From positions 1 to 15,961 of the forward strand of contig JAHEOE010000084.1 of the NCBI GenBank assembly GCA_018609785.1: 15,961 nucleotides of DNA, in the 5' to 3' direction. Source of the stretch: Minisyncoccota bacterium (GTDB taxonomy: Bacteria > Patescibacteriota > Minisyncoccia > SW-4-49-11). Positions within the stretch are counted from its first letter, which is position 1; every line of letters begins with the position of its first letter. Shown here one piece after another: positions 1-7,296 of the stretch. The position numbers were made by a program, and so were the translations under genes. Below the pieces are notes generated by a model. It did no database searches and was not told where the DNA came from. It worked only from the letters and a program-made list of their open reading frames with translations.

Positions 1-954
1 AGGGAGGGTGTCTCCGGTTAATAACGCCAGATGTTCGTCAACCTGAGCAAGATTGTACTCTTGAGCAAGTTCGGTAATGAGATGCGCTTTGCGGAAGGCG
101 GGGTGCGGTTCGAAGAGATAGCTCTTTATGTCACTTGTGTGCGGAAGGGGAGTTGTATCATCCGCGGTGATGCGCTGTGTTCCCCCTTCTGTTGAGATGA
201 GTGTGGCACTACGTATGTGTTGGGCAAGTTTTCCGAACCAGAGCATGGCTACGGCGTTCTTTTTGCCGTGTCCGATTACTTCAACTTCAAACGGATACGG
301 AATGTCGTCAAGTTCCGCATAGTCAAACGCTGGAGAAATTTTGACGCCTCCGCCGTGGGGCATGTGTTCAATAAGTCGGGAAAGTACCTCGTTGAGCGGC
401 GGTTCGGTGTTAAAGAGGGAGCGAGTTTTTGTTGGGCGATTTTGGGCGCGAGCGGGGTCGAGGAAAAAGGCGGTGGCTGAAGGGAGATTGTCTGTCAATA
501 TATCAACATTCAAAAATGAAATTCGGTTTTCAACCTCATATACGTGCGTGTTATATCGAGCGGTTCCCAAAGCGATTTGGTCAGTATCATTAGCGATAAC
601 ATGCGTGTAATGAGCGAATGCAAGTGTATTTCCGCCAATTCCGCAACTTAGATCGGCAATCGGTTCTTCGGGAGTGAGTGTGTTGAACCGTTCGGCGATA
701 TGACGGGCAACCGGTTCGGGTGTGGCTTGTTCCAATCCTTCGGGAGTGAACAGCATTTTCGAAGCTCGAGAAAACTTAGCTTGTGCTTTCGCTCGGAGGT
801 TGAGTTGAGATGTGATGAGATGCGCTTGGGAGAAGCCTTTCTTTTTGAGCTTCATTGTCAGACGCGGCAGATCTTGAGGGCGAGTGTCTTTATATGTCCG
901 TAACAGTTTCTGCGCCTCTTCGGATTTGAGATATGAGACATCGTCAAGTGTCAT
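1..954 (-). CDS. Class I SAM-dependent methyltransferase, THUMP-like family (partial, 3' end outside window)
   Basis: The minus strand is open from an ATG at 952-954 to the window edge: 318 codons with no stop. Residues 1-95 form a charged helical N-terminal region. The Rossmann methyltransferase core begins with motif I, DLSCGIGG (about 101-108), followed by an acidic segment NDTD (122-125) that should hold the SAM ribose. A motif IV-like FFLDPAR (163-169) follows. The combination of a [DE]xxCGxGG motif with DPAR is typical of the THUMP-like methyltransferase family found next to RNA-modification proteins, so an RNA substrate is likely but not shown. Codons are sensible throughout; the plus-strand ORFs over this stretch are shadows. 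No Shine-Dalgarno site precedes the ATG (upstream bases read CTCCTCTTTGT). Family assignment is fairly secure; the substrate is unknown. Confidence 0.8.
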   Translation of the reverse strand, partial: MTLDDVSYLKSEEAQKLLRTYKDTRPQDLPRLTMKLKKKGFSQAHLITSQLNLRAKAQAKFSRASKMLFTPEGLEQATPEPVARHIAERFNTLTPEEPIADLSCGIGGNTLAFAHYTHVIANDTDQIALGTARYNTHVYEVENRISFLNVDILTDNLPSATAFFLDPARAQNRPTKTRSLFNTEPPLNEVLSRLIEHMPHGGGVKISPAFDYAELDDIPYPFEVEVIGHGKKNAVAMLWFGKLAQHIRSATLISTEGGTQRITADDTTPLPHTSDIKSYLFEPHPAFRKAHLITELAQEYNLAQVDEHLALLTGDTLP

Positions 955-1012
955 ACAAAGAGGAGTTACTCTGCTTGTATGTATCATATGTATGAGGATC
1001 GGTCCAGGGGAA

Positions 1013-1041
1013 TTTATATGTTGAAAATTGAAACCCGATAA
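1013..1041 (-). promoter_or_regulatory. Possible promoter for the methyltransferase gene
   Basis: On the minus strand TTATCG (1036-1041) and TATAAA (1013-1018) are separated by 17 nt, ending about 60 nt upstream of the ATG at 954. The -10 matches five of six consensus bases, the -35 only three, so this is a weak call. Confidence 0.3.
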
Positions 1042-1097
1042 GGGGTAACCATATATATGGAGGGATGATATACGATAGATATACGATTGTATCAACA

Positions 1098-1237
1098 GTA
1101 GCACGTAGCGGGTAGCAGGTAGCAAGTTATTAGAATTTAGTATTTGGAATCTATAAAAGAGAAGTCAGAAGTGAGAAGCCTGAAGGGAGAAGATTGAAGT
1201 CAGAAGCCAGAAGTCTGAAGCCAGAAGTCGGAAGAAG
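1098..1237 (+). repeat. Heptad repeat array 1 (20 units in one 7-nt register)
   Basis: This stretch divides without a slip into twenty 7-mers. Units 1-4 are GTAGCNN (1098-1125). Units 5-9 are A/T-rich, such as GAATTTA, GTATTTG and GAATCTA (1126-1160). Units 10-20 are GAAGNNN (1161-1237), for example GAAGTCA and GAAGCCA. The period is not a multiple of three and stops occur in the frames, so it is not coding. The GAAG section makes one strand almost entirely purine. A tail starting AGATATACGGTTGT (1238-1290) is shared with the array downstream of murA. From 1119 to 1180 the sequence matches 3019-3080 with one difference. The array lies directly left of hairpin element copy A. Confidence 0.85.
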
Positions 1238-1290
1238 AGATATACGGTTGTGAATGGTAGTTCTTAGCTCGTATATCGTATCTCGGGAAC

Positions 1291-1643
1291 ACCGGTTGTG
1301 TCCTCCTCTTTTAAAAGATCACATATTCGTTCGAGTATCTTTTAAACGTCGACACGGCAGTCCCCACGAAAATAGGCTTTCGATAGAAAGCCGTAAAAAA
1401 CACGCCGGTGTTTTTTAAGTGCCCGTCCAAACGTCGATAAAGAGTGAGGTGCCCCGCAAGGGGCGGAGGAGTTCTTTCTACTTCTGAGATGCGTTCTATT
1501 ATGCCCATATGAAGGCGACAGAGCGTATGAACGAATTTTGGGTATGGTAGGCCGTAGGCGTTAAATGCCAGTGAATACGTCTCTGTAGCCTTCATAGACT
1601 TTTACCTAGAATAATTTTGAGATGGGCTCTAAATACCAAATAC
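1291..1643 (-). repeat. R2 hairpin-rich dispersed element, copy A
   Basis: This fills the spacer upstream of murA and shares modules with 4569-4745 and 14372-14710. It contains an A/T hairpin, TAAAAAACAC/GTGTTTTTTA (1394-1417); a 7-bp hairpin with tetraloop, GGCTTTC/GAAAGCC (1375-1392); the conserved block GTCGACACGGCAGTCC (on plus), whose complement recurs in copies B and C; and GCCCC-GCAA-GGGGC (1451-1464), followed by GGAGGAGTTC and TGAGATGCGTTCTA. Positions 1578-1631 match the reverse complement of 14457-14510 at 52 of 54 bases. Two heptads, GTATTTG and GTATTTA, lie on the minus strand at 1630-1643. A 94-codon minus-strand ORF (1311-1595) runs through the element but is not credible as a gene. 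The relevant hairpins would be formed by either strand. Confidence 0.7.
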
Positions 1644-1686
1644 GTATATGATACAATATGAATGATTTACTAACAGATATACCTAT

Positions 1687-1691
1687 GGAGG
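1687..1691 (+). promoter_or_regulatory. Shine-Dalgarno site deciding the murA start
   Basis: GGAGG lies 11 nt upstream of the ATG at 1703. The earlier in-frame ATGs at 1658 and 1685 have no such site in front of them. The spacing is slightly long but usable, and a start at 1703 gives the usual MurA N-terminus. Confidence 0.55.
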
Positions 1692-1702
1692 AACAGACGT
1701 CT

Positions 1703-3007
1703 ATGTATCGTATTCACGGAGGAAGTGAGATTACGGGAAGCATTACGTGTTACGGAGCGAAGAATTTTGCGACGAAAGCGATGGTTGCTTCTTTATTGGG
1801 AGAAGGAGTGACTCGGCTTTGTAATGTTCCGCCGATTGGAGATGTTAATCTTTCTTTGGAAATGATTCAGTCGTTGGGAGTCAATATAGAACATGTAAAT
1901 GAAACGGAAATCAGTATTGATCCCAGTTCGCTTTCCACTTCACGTGTGGTGCTCCCCGAACATAGAAGCAATCGGATTCCGGTGTTATTGTTGGGTGGGC
2001 TGCTCCATACGTTTGACGAGGTGGTGGTCCCCAATGTTTCGGGAGATAAGATTGGAAAACGTCCCATAGATTTTCACACGCAGGCCCTTCGTCAATTCGG
2101 AGCTGAAGTGGAAATGGGAGAAGATGGGTATGTAGCTCGAAAGACGGGGCGTTTGCAAGGTACGCGACTGAGTCTGCCCTACCCGAGTGTGGGCGCTACG
2201 GAAAATTCATTGTTTTTGGCCGTGAAAGCGGAAGGAGAAACAATCATTGAAAATGCGGCCGTAGAGCCTGAGATCATGGAATTGATTACCATGCTTCGCG
2301 GAATGGGCGCGATTATTTTTACCGGTCCCGGACGCGAAATTCGCGTAGTCGGCGTTTCTCAATTGAGCGGAACGTTTATGCATATTTTGGGAGATCGAAT
2401 TGAGGCTGCTTCGTGGGCCTCGCTCGCCTGTGCGGCTGATGGGGAAATTACGGTCAAAGGAATCCGTCCGGAAACATTGGGGAATTTCTTATCGTATTTC
2501 CGCGAAGTCGGCGGCGGGTTTCGGTTGGAATCCGAACATTCGATTACATTTTACCGGGAACGGGAGCTTACTCCTACGTCGGTTACCACTGATGTGTATC
2601 CCGGATTCTCGACTGACTGGCAACAACCATTCGCCGTTTTATTGACGCAGGCTGATGGCACGTCACTTATTCATGAGACGGTTTTTGACGATCGGTTTGG
2701 GTATCTGGAAGCACTTAACACGTTAGGAGCAGAAACCGAAGTACAGACGACCTGTCCCGAACGTGAATCGTGTCGGTTTAAAGGGGAAAATTATCCGCAC
2801 ACGGCGTATATTTACGGAAAAACAGTACTTGAGGCGAATGAGAAAACCATTCACATTCCCGATTTGCGTGCCGGGCTGGCCTATATTATCGCCGCGGCGA
2901 TTACGGAGGGGGCGGTGTATGTCACCGGTGTTGAAGAAGTGGAGCGCGGATATGGAGATATCGTGCAGAAACTACAGAATGTGAATTTGGATATTGAGCG
3001 AGTGTAA
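1703..3007 (+). CDS. murA: UDP-N-acetylglucosamine 1-carboxyvinyltransferase (MurA), Cys115-to-Asp type
   Basis: MurA transfers enolpyruvate from phosphoenolpyruvate to UDP-GlcNAc, the first committed step of peptidoglycan synthesis, in the cytoplasm. From the ATG at 1703 the protein has 434 residues, normal for the family. The substrate-binding GAKN is at 18-21 (K20/N21, equivalent to E. coli K22/N23). R91 and R120 fall at the catalytic arginine positions, and the YPGFSTDWQQ segment carries the conserved Asp equivalent to E. coli D305. In the active-site loop SGDKIGKRPID, residue 115 is Asp where most bacteria have the Cys that fosfomycin alkylates. The ORF also opens at ATGs 1658 and 1685; I prefer 1703 because GGAGG precedes it and family homology begins there. 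If 1658 is used, transcription from TATGAT (1647-1652) would give a nearly leaderless mRNA. The gene stands alone, with heptad arrays on both sides. Confidence 0.93.
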   Translation: MYRIHGGSEITGSITCYGAKNFATKAMVASLLGEGVTRLCNVPPIGDVNLSLEMIQSLGVNIEHVNETEISIDPSSLSTSRVVLPEHRSNRIPVLLLGGLLHTFDEVVVPNVSGDKIGKRPIDFHTQALRQFGAEVEMGEDGYVARKTGRLQGTRLSLPYPSVGATENSLFLAVKAEGETIIENAAVEPEIMELITMLRGMGAIIFTGPGREIRVVGVSQLSGTFMHILGDRIEAASWASLACAADGEITVKGIRPETLGNFLSYFREVGGGFRLESEHSITFYRERELTPTSVTTDVYPGFSTDWQQPFAVLLTQADGTSLIHETVFDDRFGYLEALNTLGAETEVQTTCPERESCRFKGENYPHTAYIYGKTVLEANEKTIHIPDLRAGLAYIIAAAITEGAVYVTGVEEVERGYGDIVQKLQNVNLDIERV

Positions 3008-3011
3008 CATG

Positions 3012-3130
3012 GTAGCACGTAGCAAGTTCTTAGAATTTAGTATTTGGAATCTATAAAAGAGAAGTCAGAAGTGAGAAGCCGGAATTTAGAAGCCAGAAGC
3101 CTGAAGGGAGAAGAGAGAAGTCGGAAGAAG
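3012..3130 (+). repeat. Heptad repeat array 2 (17 units in register)
   Basis: The array starts 4 nt after the murA stop. Seventeen 7-mers run without a slip: two GTAGCNN units, five A/T-rich units and ten units of the GAAGNNN class, one of them decayed to GAATTTA. It is followed by AGATATACGGTTGT and a tail ending in GTATCTCGGG (to about 3172), which also follows array 1. No R2 element is attached, although GGATAAAAACGTACGG at 3190-3205 might be a trace of its A/T hairpin. Because this array is in the same orientation as array 1, murA sits between direct repeats about 1.9 kb apart. Confidence 0.85.
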
Positions 3131-3223
3131 AGATATACGGTTGTGGATGGTATCTCGTGTATCGTATCTCGGGTGAAACAGAATACGTCGGATAAAAACG
3201 TACGGTGTTAAAATTGCAAAAAT

Positions 3224-3252
3224 TTGCATTTTTTGTGCAATTCCCGTATAAT
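3224..3252 (+). promoter_or_regulatory. Sigma70-type promoter of the DEAD-box helicase gene
   Basis: TTGCAT (3224-3229), a 17-nt spacer and a perfect TATAAT (3247-3252) predict a start near 3259 and a leader of about 70 nt. The -35 box and spacer lie inside an inverted repeat AATTGCA (3212-3218) and TGCAATT (3236-3242), a possible operator. Confidence 0.65.
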
Positions 3253-3275
3253 TACAATTGTTTGATGTTCAGTGT

Positions 3276-3295
3276 AAAAGAGAACATTCTCTTTT
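3276..3295 (+). promoter_or_regulatory. Leader hairpin upstream of the helicase gene
   Basis: AAAAGAGA (3276-3283), loop ACAT and TCTCTTTT (3288-3295) form a perfect 8-bp A/U-rich stem in the predicted 5' leader, about 33 nt before the ATG. It resembles a weak attenuator or a cold-sensitive structure. The helicase has no Shine-Dalgarno site, so leader structure may matter for translation; that is an inference. Confidence 0.4.
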
Positions 3296-3328
3296 GCGAC
3301 TGGAAAAGTAATATATTATTCACCATTT

Positions 3329-4519
3329 ATGTCTATGAATCGCCGAGGTGGCAAATCGCCTCACTCATTTAAAAGAGGGAATAAATCCTCCCAACGTAAA
3401 CCGAAATCGACTTTAAAATCCCATAACTTTATTCATCGAGAGGTACAGCCTCCGGAAGTATCTACGCATGTAGCGGAATACTCGTATACGGATTTGGATC
3501 TTCACGCAAATCTTCAGCATAATATTAAAGAAAAAGGATATACCAAGCCCACTCCCATTCAGGAGCAGACCATCCCACCGATTTTGCGTGGTGAAGACGT
3601 ATTGGGAATTGCGCAAACCGGTAGTGGTAAAACCGCGGCGTTTTTGATTCCGTTACTTGATAAGCTTGCCAAGAATCAAGATGAGAACATTTTAATCCTT
3701 GCTCCCACTCGTGAGCTTGCGGAACAAATCAACGAAGAATTCCGGTCTTTAGGCAAAAAATTGGGTCTTTTTTCCGTGCTATGTGTCGGCGGTCAAAGCA
3801 TGAGGAAGCAAATTGAACTCATTGAAAAGGGAAGTCGCATGGTTATTGGCACCCCGGGTCGTATTATGGATCTTACTGAAAAAGGTAAGCTTGATATTTC
3901 TCGAATGTCTACAATTGTGCTTGATGAAGTCGATCGAATGCTGGATATGGGCTTTATTGAAGATATCCGGTATCTTATTCGGGAATTCCCCGAAGAGCGA
4001 CATTCTTTGTTCTTTTCGGCTACGCTTGATCCGAAAATTCAGGCTTTGATGCAAGAGTTTCTAAAGCCTTCGTATAAGGAAGTAAAACTTCAGGACAGTC
4101 CGTCTTCCGATCATATTCATCAGGATATTGTTACGTATTCTCATCCGGAGGAAAAGCAACGCAAACTAAAAGAACTTTTGGAAGACTATCAGGAGGACGG
4201 CAAAGTGTTGGTATTTGCCAATACGAAAAAAGGTGTCGACTTTCTTGAGCGTAACCTTCAAAAACTGAATTTCGCCGCCATTGGTATTCACGGCGATAAA
4301 GAACAACGGGAACGTAAACGTACGCTTAACCAATTCAAGTCCGGAGAATCTAATATCCTTATTGCCACGGATGTTGCCGCTCGAGGTTTGGATATTAACA
4401 ATGTCTCAATGGTTGTCAACTACGATGCGCCTGATAATTACGATGATTATATTCACCGTATCGGACGTACCGGACGTGCCGGAGCTATCGGAAAAGCTCG
4501 GACGTTCGTTGAAGAGTGA
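3329..4519 (+). CDS. DEAD-box ATP-dependent RNA helicase (RhlE/DeaD-like, DEVD variant)
   Basis: This is an ATP-dependent RNA helicase, probably acting in ribosome assembly, mRNA turnover or cold adaptation. The 396 residues carry the full motif set: a basic low-complexity tail (1-40), Q motif (YTKPTPIQ, 71-78), Walker A AQTGSGKT (95-102), PTREL (126-130), GG (154-155), TPGR (175-178), DEVD (199-202) in place of DEAD, SAT (230-232), VLVFANT (293-299), ATDVAARGLD (346-355) and HRIGRTGR (376-383). It ends 13 residues after motif VI, so it lacks the RNA-binding C-terminal extension of DeaD/CsdA and DbpA and is a minimal core with a basic N-terminal tail. No Shine-Dalgarno site precedes the ATG; the next ATG is two codons later. 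It is monocistronic with its own promoter at 3224-3252. Which DEAD-box subfamily it belongs to cannot be settled here. Confidence 0.92.
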   Translation: MSMNRRGGKSPHSFKRGNKSSQRKPKSTLKSHNFIHREVQPPEVSTHVAEYSYTDLDLHANLQHNIKEKGYTKPTPIQEQTIPPILRGEDVLGIAQTGSGKTAAFLIPLLDKLAKNQDENILILAPTRELAEQINEEFRSLGKKLGLFSVLCVGGQSMRKQIELIEKGSRMVIGTPGRIMDLTEKGKLDISRMSTIVLDEVDRMLDMGFIEDIRYLIREFPEERHSLFFSATLDPKIQALMQEFLKPSYKEVKLQDSPSSDHIHQDIVTYSHPEEKQRKLKELLEDYQEDGKVLVFANTKKGVDFLERNLQKLNFAAIGIHGDKEQRERKRTLNQFKSGESNILIATDVAARGLDINNVSMVVNYDAPDNYDDYIHRIGRTGRAGAIGKARTFVEE

Positions 4520-4526
4520 GTGACCG

Positions 4527-4568
4527 GAGTTTAGTAGTTAGTATTTTGAATATAGTATTTAGGATATA
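4527..4568 (+). repeat. Heptad array 3a, left of R2 copy B (6 units)
   Basis: Starting 7 nt after the helicase stop, six in-phase 7-mers of the A/T-rich class (for example GTAGTTA, GTATTTA) run into R2 copy B. They resemble units 5-8 of array 1 and have the same orientation. Confidence 0.6.
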
Positions 4569-4745
4569 TCTCAAAAGTTTGTTATTTCCTATAAATATGC
4601 TATATATCGGCGAATCCTCACTTTCCCTCGAAACTTGAACGGTCACGTAAAAACCTCCGGTTTTTACGGAACTCTAACGAGTTCCTATTTCCCAAGGACT
4701 GCCGCGTCAACGAAACCTTCTTTAAAAAGGAGGAAAACACAGCAA
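4569..4745 (+). repeat. R2 hairpin-rich dispersed element, copy B
   Basis: Its left part (about 4570-4640, containing CGAATCCTC and TCGAAACTTG) aligns with 14380-14445 in copy C. Next come the hairpins CGTAAAAACC/GGTTTTTACG (4646-4668, loop TCC) and GGAACTC/GAGTTCC (4668-4685, loop TAAC). The conserved GGACTGCCGCGTCAACG follows, then a CCTTCTTT/AAAAAGGAGG imperfect palindrome that ends the element. The two strong hairpins lie about 130 nt downstream of the helicase gene and could also act as a transcription terminator for it, although no long T run follows. No gene is visible in 4520-5139. Confidence 0.65.
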
Positions 4746-4826
4746 GATACACTCACATAAGAATATCTCTATAGCAAAATTCAACCGTATATCCACCGTA
4801 TCCACTCCGATATATCCAGATATTCT

Positions 4827-4973
4827 TGGCTTCCGGCTTCTCACTTCTGACTTCAAGCTTCTCTCTTCCGACTTCTGTCTTCTCCCTTCAGGTTTCCGGC
4901 TTCTAAATTCCGGCTTCTCTTTCATAGATTCCAGATACTAGATTCTAAGAACTTGCTACTTGCTACTCGCTAC
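4827..4973 (-). repeat. Heptad repeat array 3b, right of R2 copy B (21 units, inverted)
   Basis: Read on the minus strand from 4973 to 4827, twenty-one 7-mers stay in register. There are three GTAGCNN units, five A/T-rich units (GTTCTTA to TGAAAGA) and thirteen of the GAAGNNN class. It has the same unit order as arrays 1 and 2 but opposite orientation. Beyond it (4750-4826) are degenerate GGATATACGGTTG-like segments also seen after arrays 1 and 2. Between 4974 and 5084 I see only similar diverged A/T-rich sequence. Confidence 0.85.
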
Positions 4974-5084
4974 TATCTTCACAACCATATATCCACTGTG
5001 TATCAACCGTATCCGCTATTATATACCAATCTTTACTACCTGATACTTATTATGTATTTCATTCAGAAGACGATACGTTTTTGT

Positions 5085-5113
5085 TTGGTGGAACTTGTAT
5101 ATTCTGCTAGTAT
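5085..5113 (+). promoter_or_regulatory. Possible promoter for the 5140-8961 operon
   Basis: TTGGTG (5085-5090), a 17-nt spacer and TAGTAT (5108-5113), preceded by TGC as in extended -10 promoters, would start transcription about 20 nt before the ATG at 5140. The hexamers match three and four consensus bases. Confidence 0.4.
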
Positions 5114-5139
5114 GAATATAGGTTCATAAAAAGAGGGGT

Positions 5140-7287
5140 ATGAAGTCACGTTTCATTATAAAATTTATAATTTTCCTCCTGTTCTTGGGAGGAGTTGGAA
5201 CATTTGTTGTACAGAGCGAGGTATCTCCTCAAAGCTTTATTTCCGATATTCGCACCCTCAATCAAGAAAATCCGCTCGCAGCATCTTTGAGTTTTATTGG
5301 TGTGTATATCCTTGCGTCTTTGGTCTTTTTGCCAGCCGCTCCGTTGACGGCCGCTTCCGGTGCTTTATTTGGACCTTTGTGGGGAGCTGTCTTAAGTATA
5401 GTTGGAGCCACCGTCGGAGCCACCGCTGCGTTTGGTATTGCTCGGTTTTTGGGTGAACCGTTTGTGAGGAATCTTTTGAAACAGAAGCTTCAACGAGTAT
5501 ACGAGTATAATACCAAACTTGCCAAACAAGGCTTTGTTACCGTACTTATTTTGCGTTTGGTTCCGGTTATTCCGTTTAACGGATTGAACTTTGCTCTGGG
5601 TGTGACCCGTGTACGACTTTCGGATTATGTTTTCGGAACGGCGGTGGGTATTGTTCCCGGAGCGTTTATATTTGCCTTGGGTGGCGAATCTTTGGCCATG
5701 CTTGATATCATGTCTTTAGTCGTTGTATTTATTCTTTTTGCGTTGTTAAGTTTTGGAGGATACAAAATAAAACAAGCCGGGTTTATGGACACCGAGACAA
5801 CCGAATCCGTTCAAGATTCCTATCTCTCAGAGGAAACACAGTCTTCAAAGAAGGTACCGTCTTCAGCCGATGCTTCGTATGACATCATTGTTATCGGAGC
5901 CGGCGCGGCGGGGCTTAATATTGCCGTGGTGATGAACGAAATGGGATTTCGAGTGTTGCTTGCGGAGCGGGACGCTAAGAATATCGGCGGAGATTGTTTG
6001 AATTACGGATGCGTACCGTCAAAAGCCTTGTTACATGTCGCTAAGGCAGTGCATACGGCTCGAAATGAAGCTTCGAAATTTGGTTTGGATGTGAATGGAG
6101 AAGTGAATATGGAGACCGTGAAATCGTACATTAACGGCGTCAAAGATACCATTCGCGAGCATGAAAATGTTGAGTACTTTCGGAACAAAGGTATTGATAT
6201 TGTTCTGGGAGAGGCTTCGTTTACCGGAGAAAATACGGTTCGAATAAACGATAAGGAATATCGAGGACGACGGATTGTCCTGGCGACCGGTTCGCGACCG
6301 CGTATTATTTCCATTCCGGGGGATGAGCAGGTAGCTGTGCGAACCAACGAAGATATCTTTGACCTTGAAACGCTTCCGGGGCACTTGGTTATTCTGGGAG
6401 CGGGACCGATTGGTATTGAAATTGCTCAGGCCTTTCGGTATTTGGGGGCCGAAGTTACGGTGGTAAATCTCGGACACCGCATTCTCGAGGGAGAAGCACC
6501 GGATATTTCGGATCTGATGCGAGAACAGTTAGAAGCGGACGGTATTACGTTCTATCTTGGCTATACGGCTAAAGAGTTTACGGATGCGCGGACTGTTGTG
6601 TTAGAAAATCAAGAAAGAGAGAGCGTGTCTCTCTCGTTTGATGAGTTTTTGATGGCCATCGGCCGTGATGTTTCTCCGTCTCCGCAACTGAATTTAGAAG
6701 CTGCGAATGTAACTACGTCTCACGGGCGAATTGCGGTGAATGACCGCCTCCAAACACACAATCCCCGAATTTTTGTAGCGGGAGACGCAAGCGGAGGGTT
6801 ACTTTTTACTCATACGACCGAGCAACAGTCGTCTTTGATTGTGAAAAACTTTTTTACTCCGTTTAAATCTTCTTGGAAGACCGATCATATGGCGTGGGTT
6901 ACCTATACCGATCCGGAAATTGCCACGTTCGGACTTTCCGAGGCGGAACTCAGTCGGCGTAAGGTGTCGTATCAGGTTATTGCGGATGATATTCCCGGAG
7001 AAGATCGCACAATCACAGATAATTATCCTGCAGGTAAGGTAAAGTTATATCTTTCCAAGGGAAAGATCATGGGAGGAACGATTATGGCACCGTACGCGGG
7101 TGAGATTATTCAGGAATTGATTTTGGCGAATACGTATAAGCTTTCGGTGGAACAGGTATTTAACAAAGTCTATCCGTATCCGACCGCCTCTCGAGTGACG
7201 CGCCACGCGCTTTCTTCATATTTCTTGGCAAAGCTTACCCCTCGGGCCCGTCGTATGTTACACTGGTTATTTAGAGTATTTGGTTAA
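5140..7287 (+). CDS. TVP38/TMEM64 (VTT) membrane protein fused to a pyridine nucleotide-disulfide oxidoreductase
   Basis: The 715-residue protein joins two families. Residues 1-212 are an integral membrane VTT/TVP38 domain: a membrane segment at 5-25, the family stretch PAAPLTAASGALFG (65-78) with following helices, RLVPVIPFNGLNFALG (139-154) and a last helix near 188-208. A polar linker (213-246) leads to a flavoprotein. It has FAD-binding IGAGAAG (252-258), redox CLNYGC (C286/C291), NAD(P)-binding GAGPIG (420-425), a second FAD motif VAGDASG (547-553) and a dimerisation domain (585-695). The His-Pro-Thr-x-x-Glu proton relay of lipoamide dehydrogenase and glutathione reductase is replaced by Y680-P-T-x-x-R685. 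The paired C-terminal Cys of mercuric reductase is absent, so neither activity is supported. Such fusions exist in databases as bifunctional TVP38/FAD-dependent oxidoreductases; electron acceptor unknown. Upstream AGAGGGG lies very close to the ATG. It is first in a three-gene operon. Confidence 0.9.
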   Translation: MKSRFIIKFIIFLLFLGGVGTFVVQSEVSPQSFISDIRTLNQENPLAASLSFIGVYILASLVFLPAAPLTAASGALFGPLWGAVLSIVGATVGATAAFGIARFLGEPFVRNLLKQKLQRVYEYNTKLAKQGFVTVLILRLVPVIPFNGLNFALGVTRVRLSDYVFGTAVGIVPGAFIFALGGESLAMLDIMSLVVVFILFALLSFGGYKIKQAGFMDTETTESVQDSYLSEETQSSKKVPSSADASYDIIVIGAGAAGLNIAVVMNEMGFRVLLAERDAKNIGGDCLNYGCVPSKALLHVAKAVHTARNEASKFGLDVNGEVNMETVKSYINGVKDTIREHENVEYFRNKGIDIVLGEASFTGENTVRINDKEYRGRRIVLATGSRPRIISIPGDEQVAVRTNEDIFDLETLPGHLVILGAGPIGIEIAQAFRYLGAEVTVVNLGHRILEGEAPDISDLMREQLEADGITFYLGYTAKEFTDARTVVLENQERESVSLSFDEFLMAIGRDVSPSPQLNLEAANVTTSHGRIAVNDRLQTHNPRIFVAGDASGGLLFTHTTEQQSSLIVKNFFTPFKSSWKTDHMAWVTYTDPEIATFGLSEAELSRRKVSYQVIADDIPGEDRTITDNYPAGKVKLYLSKGKIMGGTIMAPYAGEIIQELILANTYKLSVEQVFNKVYPYPTASRVTRHALSSYFLAKLTPRARRMLHWLFRVFG

Positions 7288-7296
7288 AGACAATTC

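Noticed and set aside
128..903. Plus-strand ORFs of 64-89 codons
   Set aside because: They overlap the convincing minus-strand methyltransferase frame and have no family motifs; they are shadows.
1161..1237. Possible CRISPR array in the GAAG repeats
   Set aside because: Units are 7 nt with no spacers of constant length and no cas genes nearby.
1311..1595. 94-codon minus-strand ORF through R2 copy A
   Set aside because: It runs entirely through repeat modules and hairpins and has no Shine-Dalgarno site. The copy C counterpart stops after six codons (ATGAAGGCGACAGAGACGTAA), and differences between copies are not biased to silent positions. Short peptide similarity between copies (VFFTAF...GTAVST) is explained by nucleotide identity.
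4722..4925. 67-codon minus-strand ORF rich in RSRKPE repeats
   Set aside because: It is a translation of the 7-nt repeat array; the period is not a multiple of three, and the array itself explains the repeats.
5140..7287. Mercuric reductase or dihydrolipoamide dehydrogenase
   Set aside because: The C-terminal Cys pair of MerA and the His-Glu pair of lipoamide dehydrogenase are both absent, and a membrane VTT domain is fused at the N-terminus.
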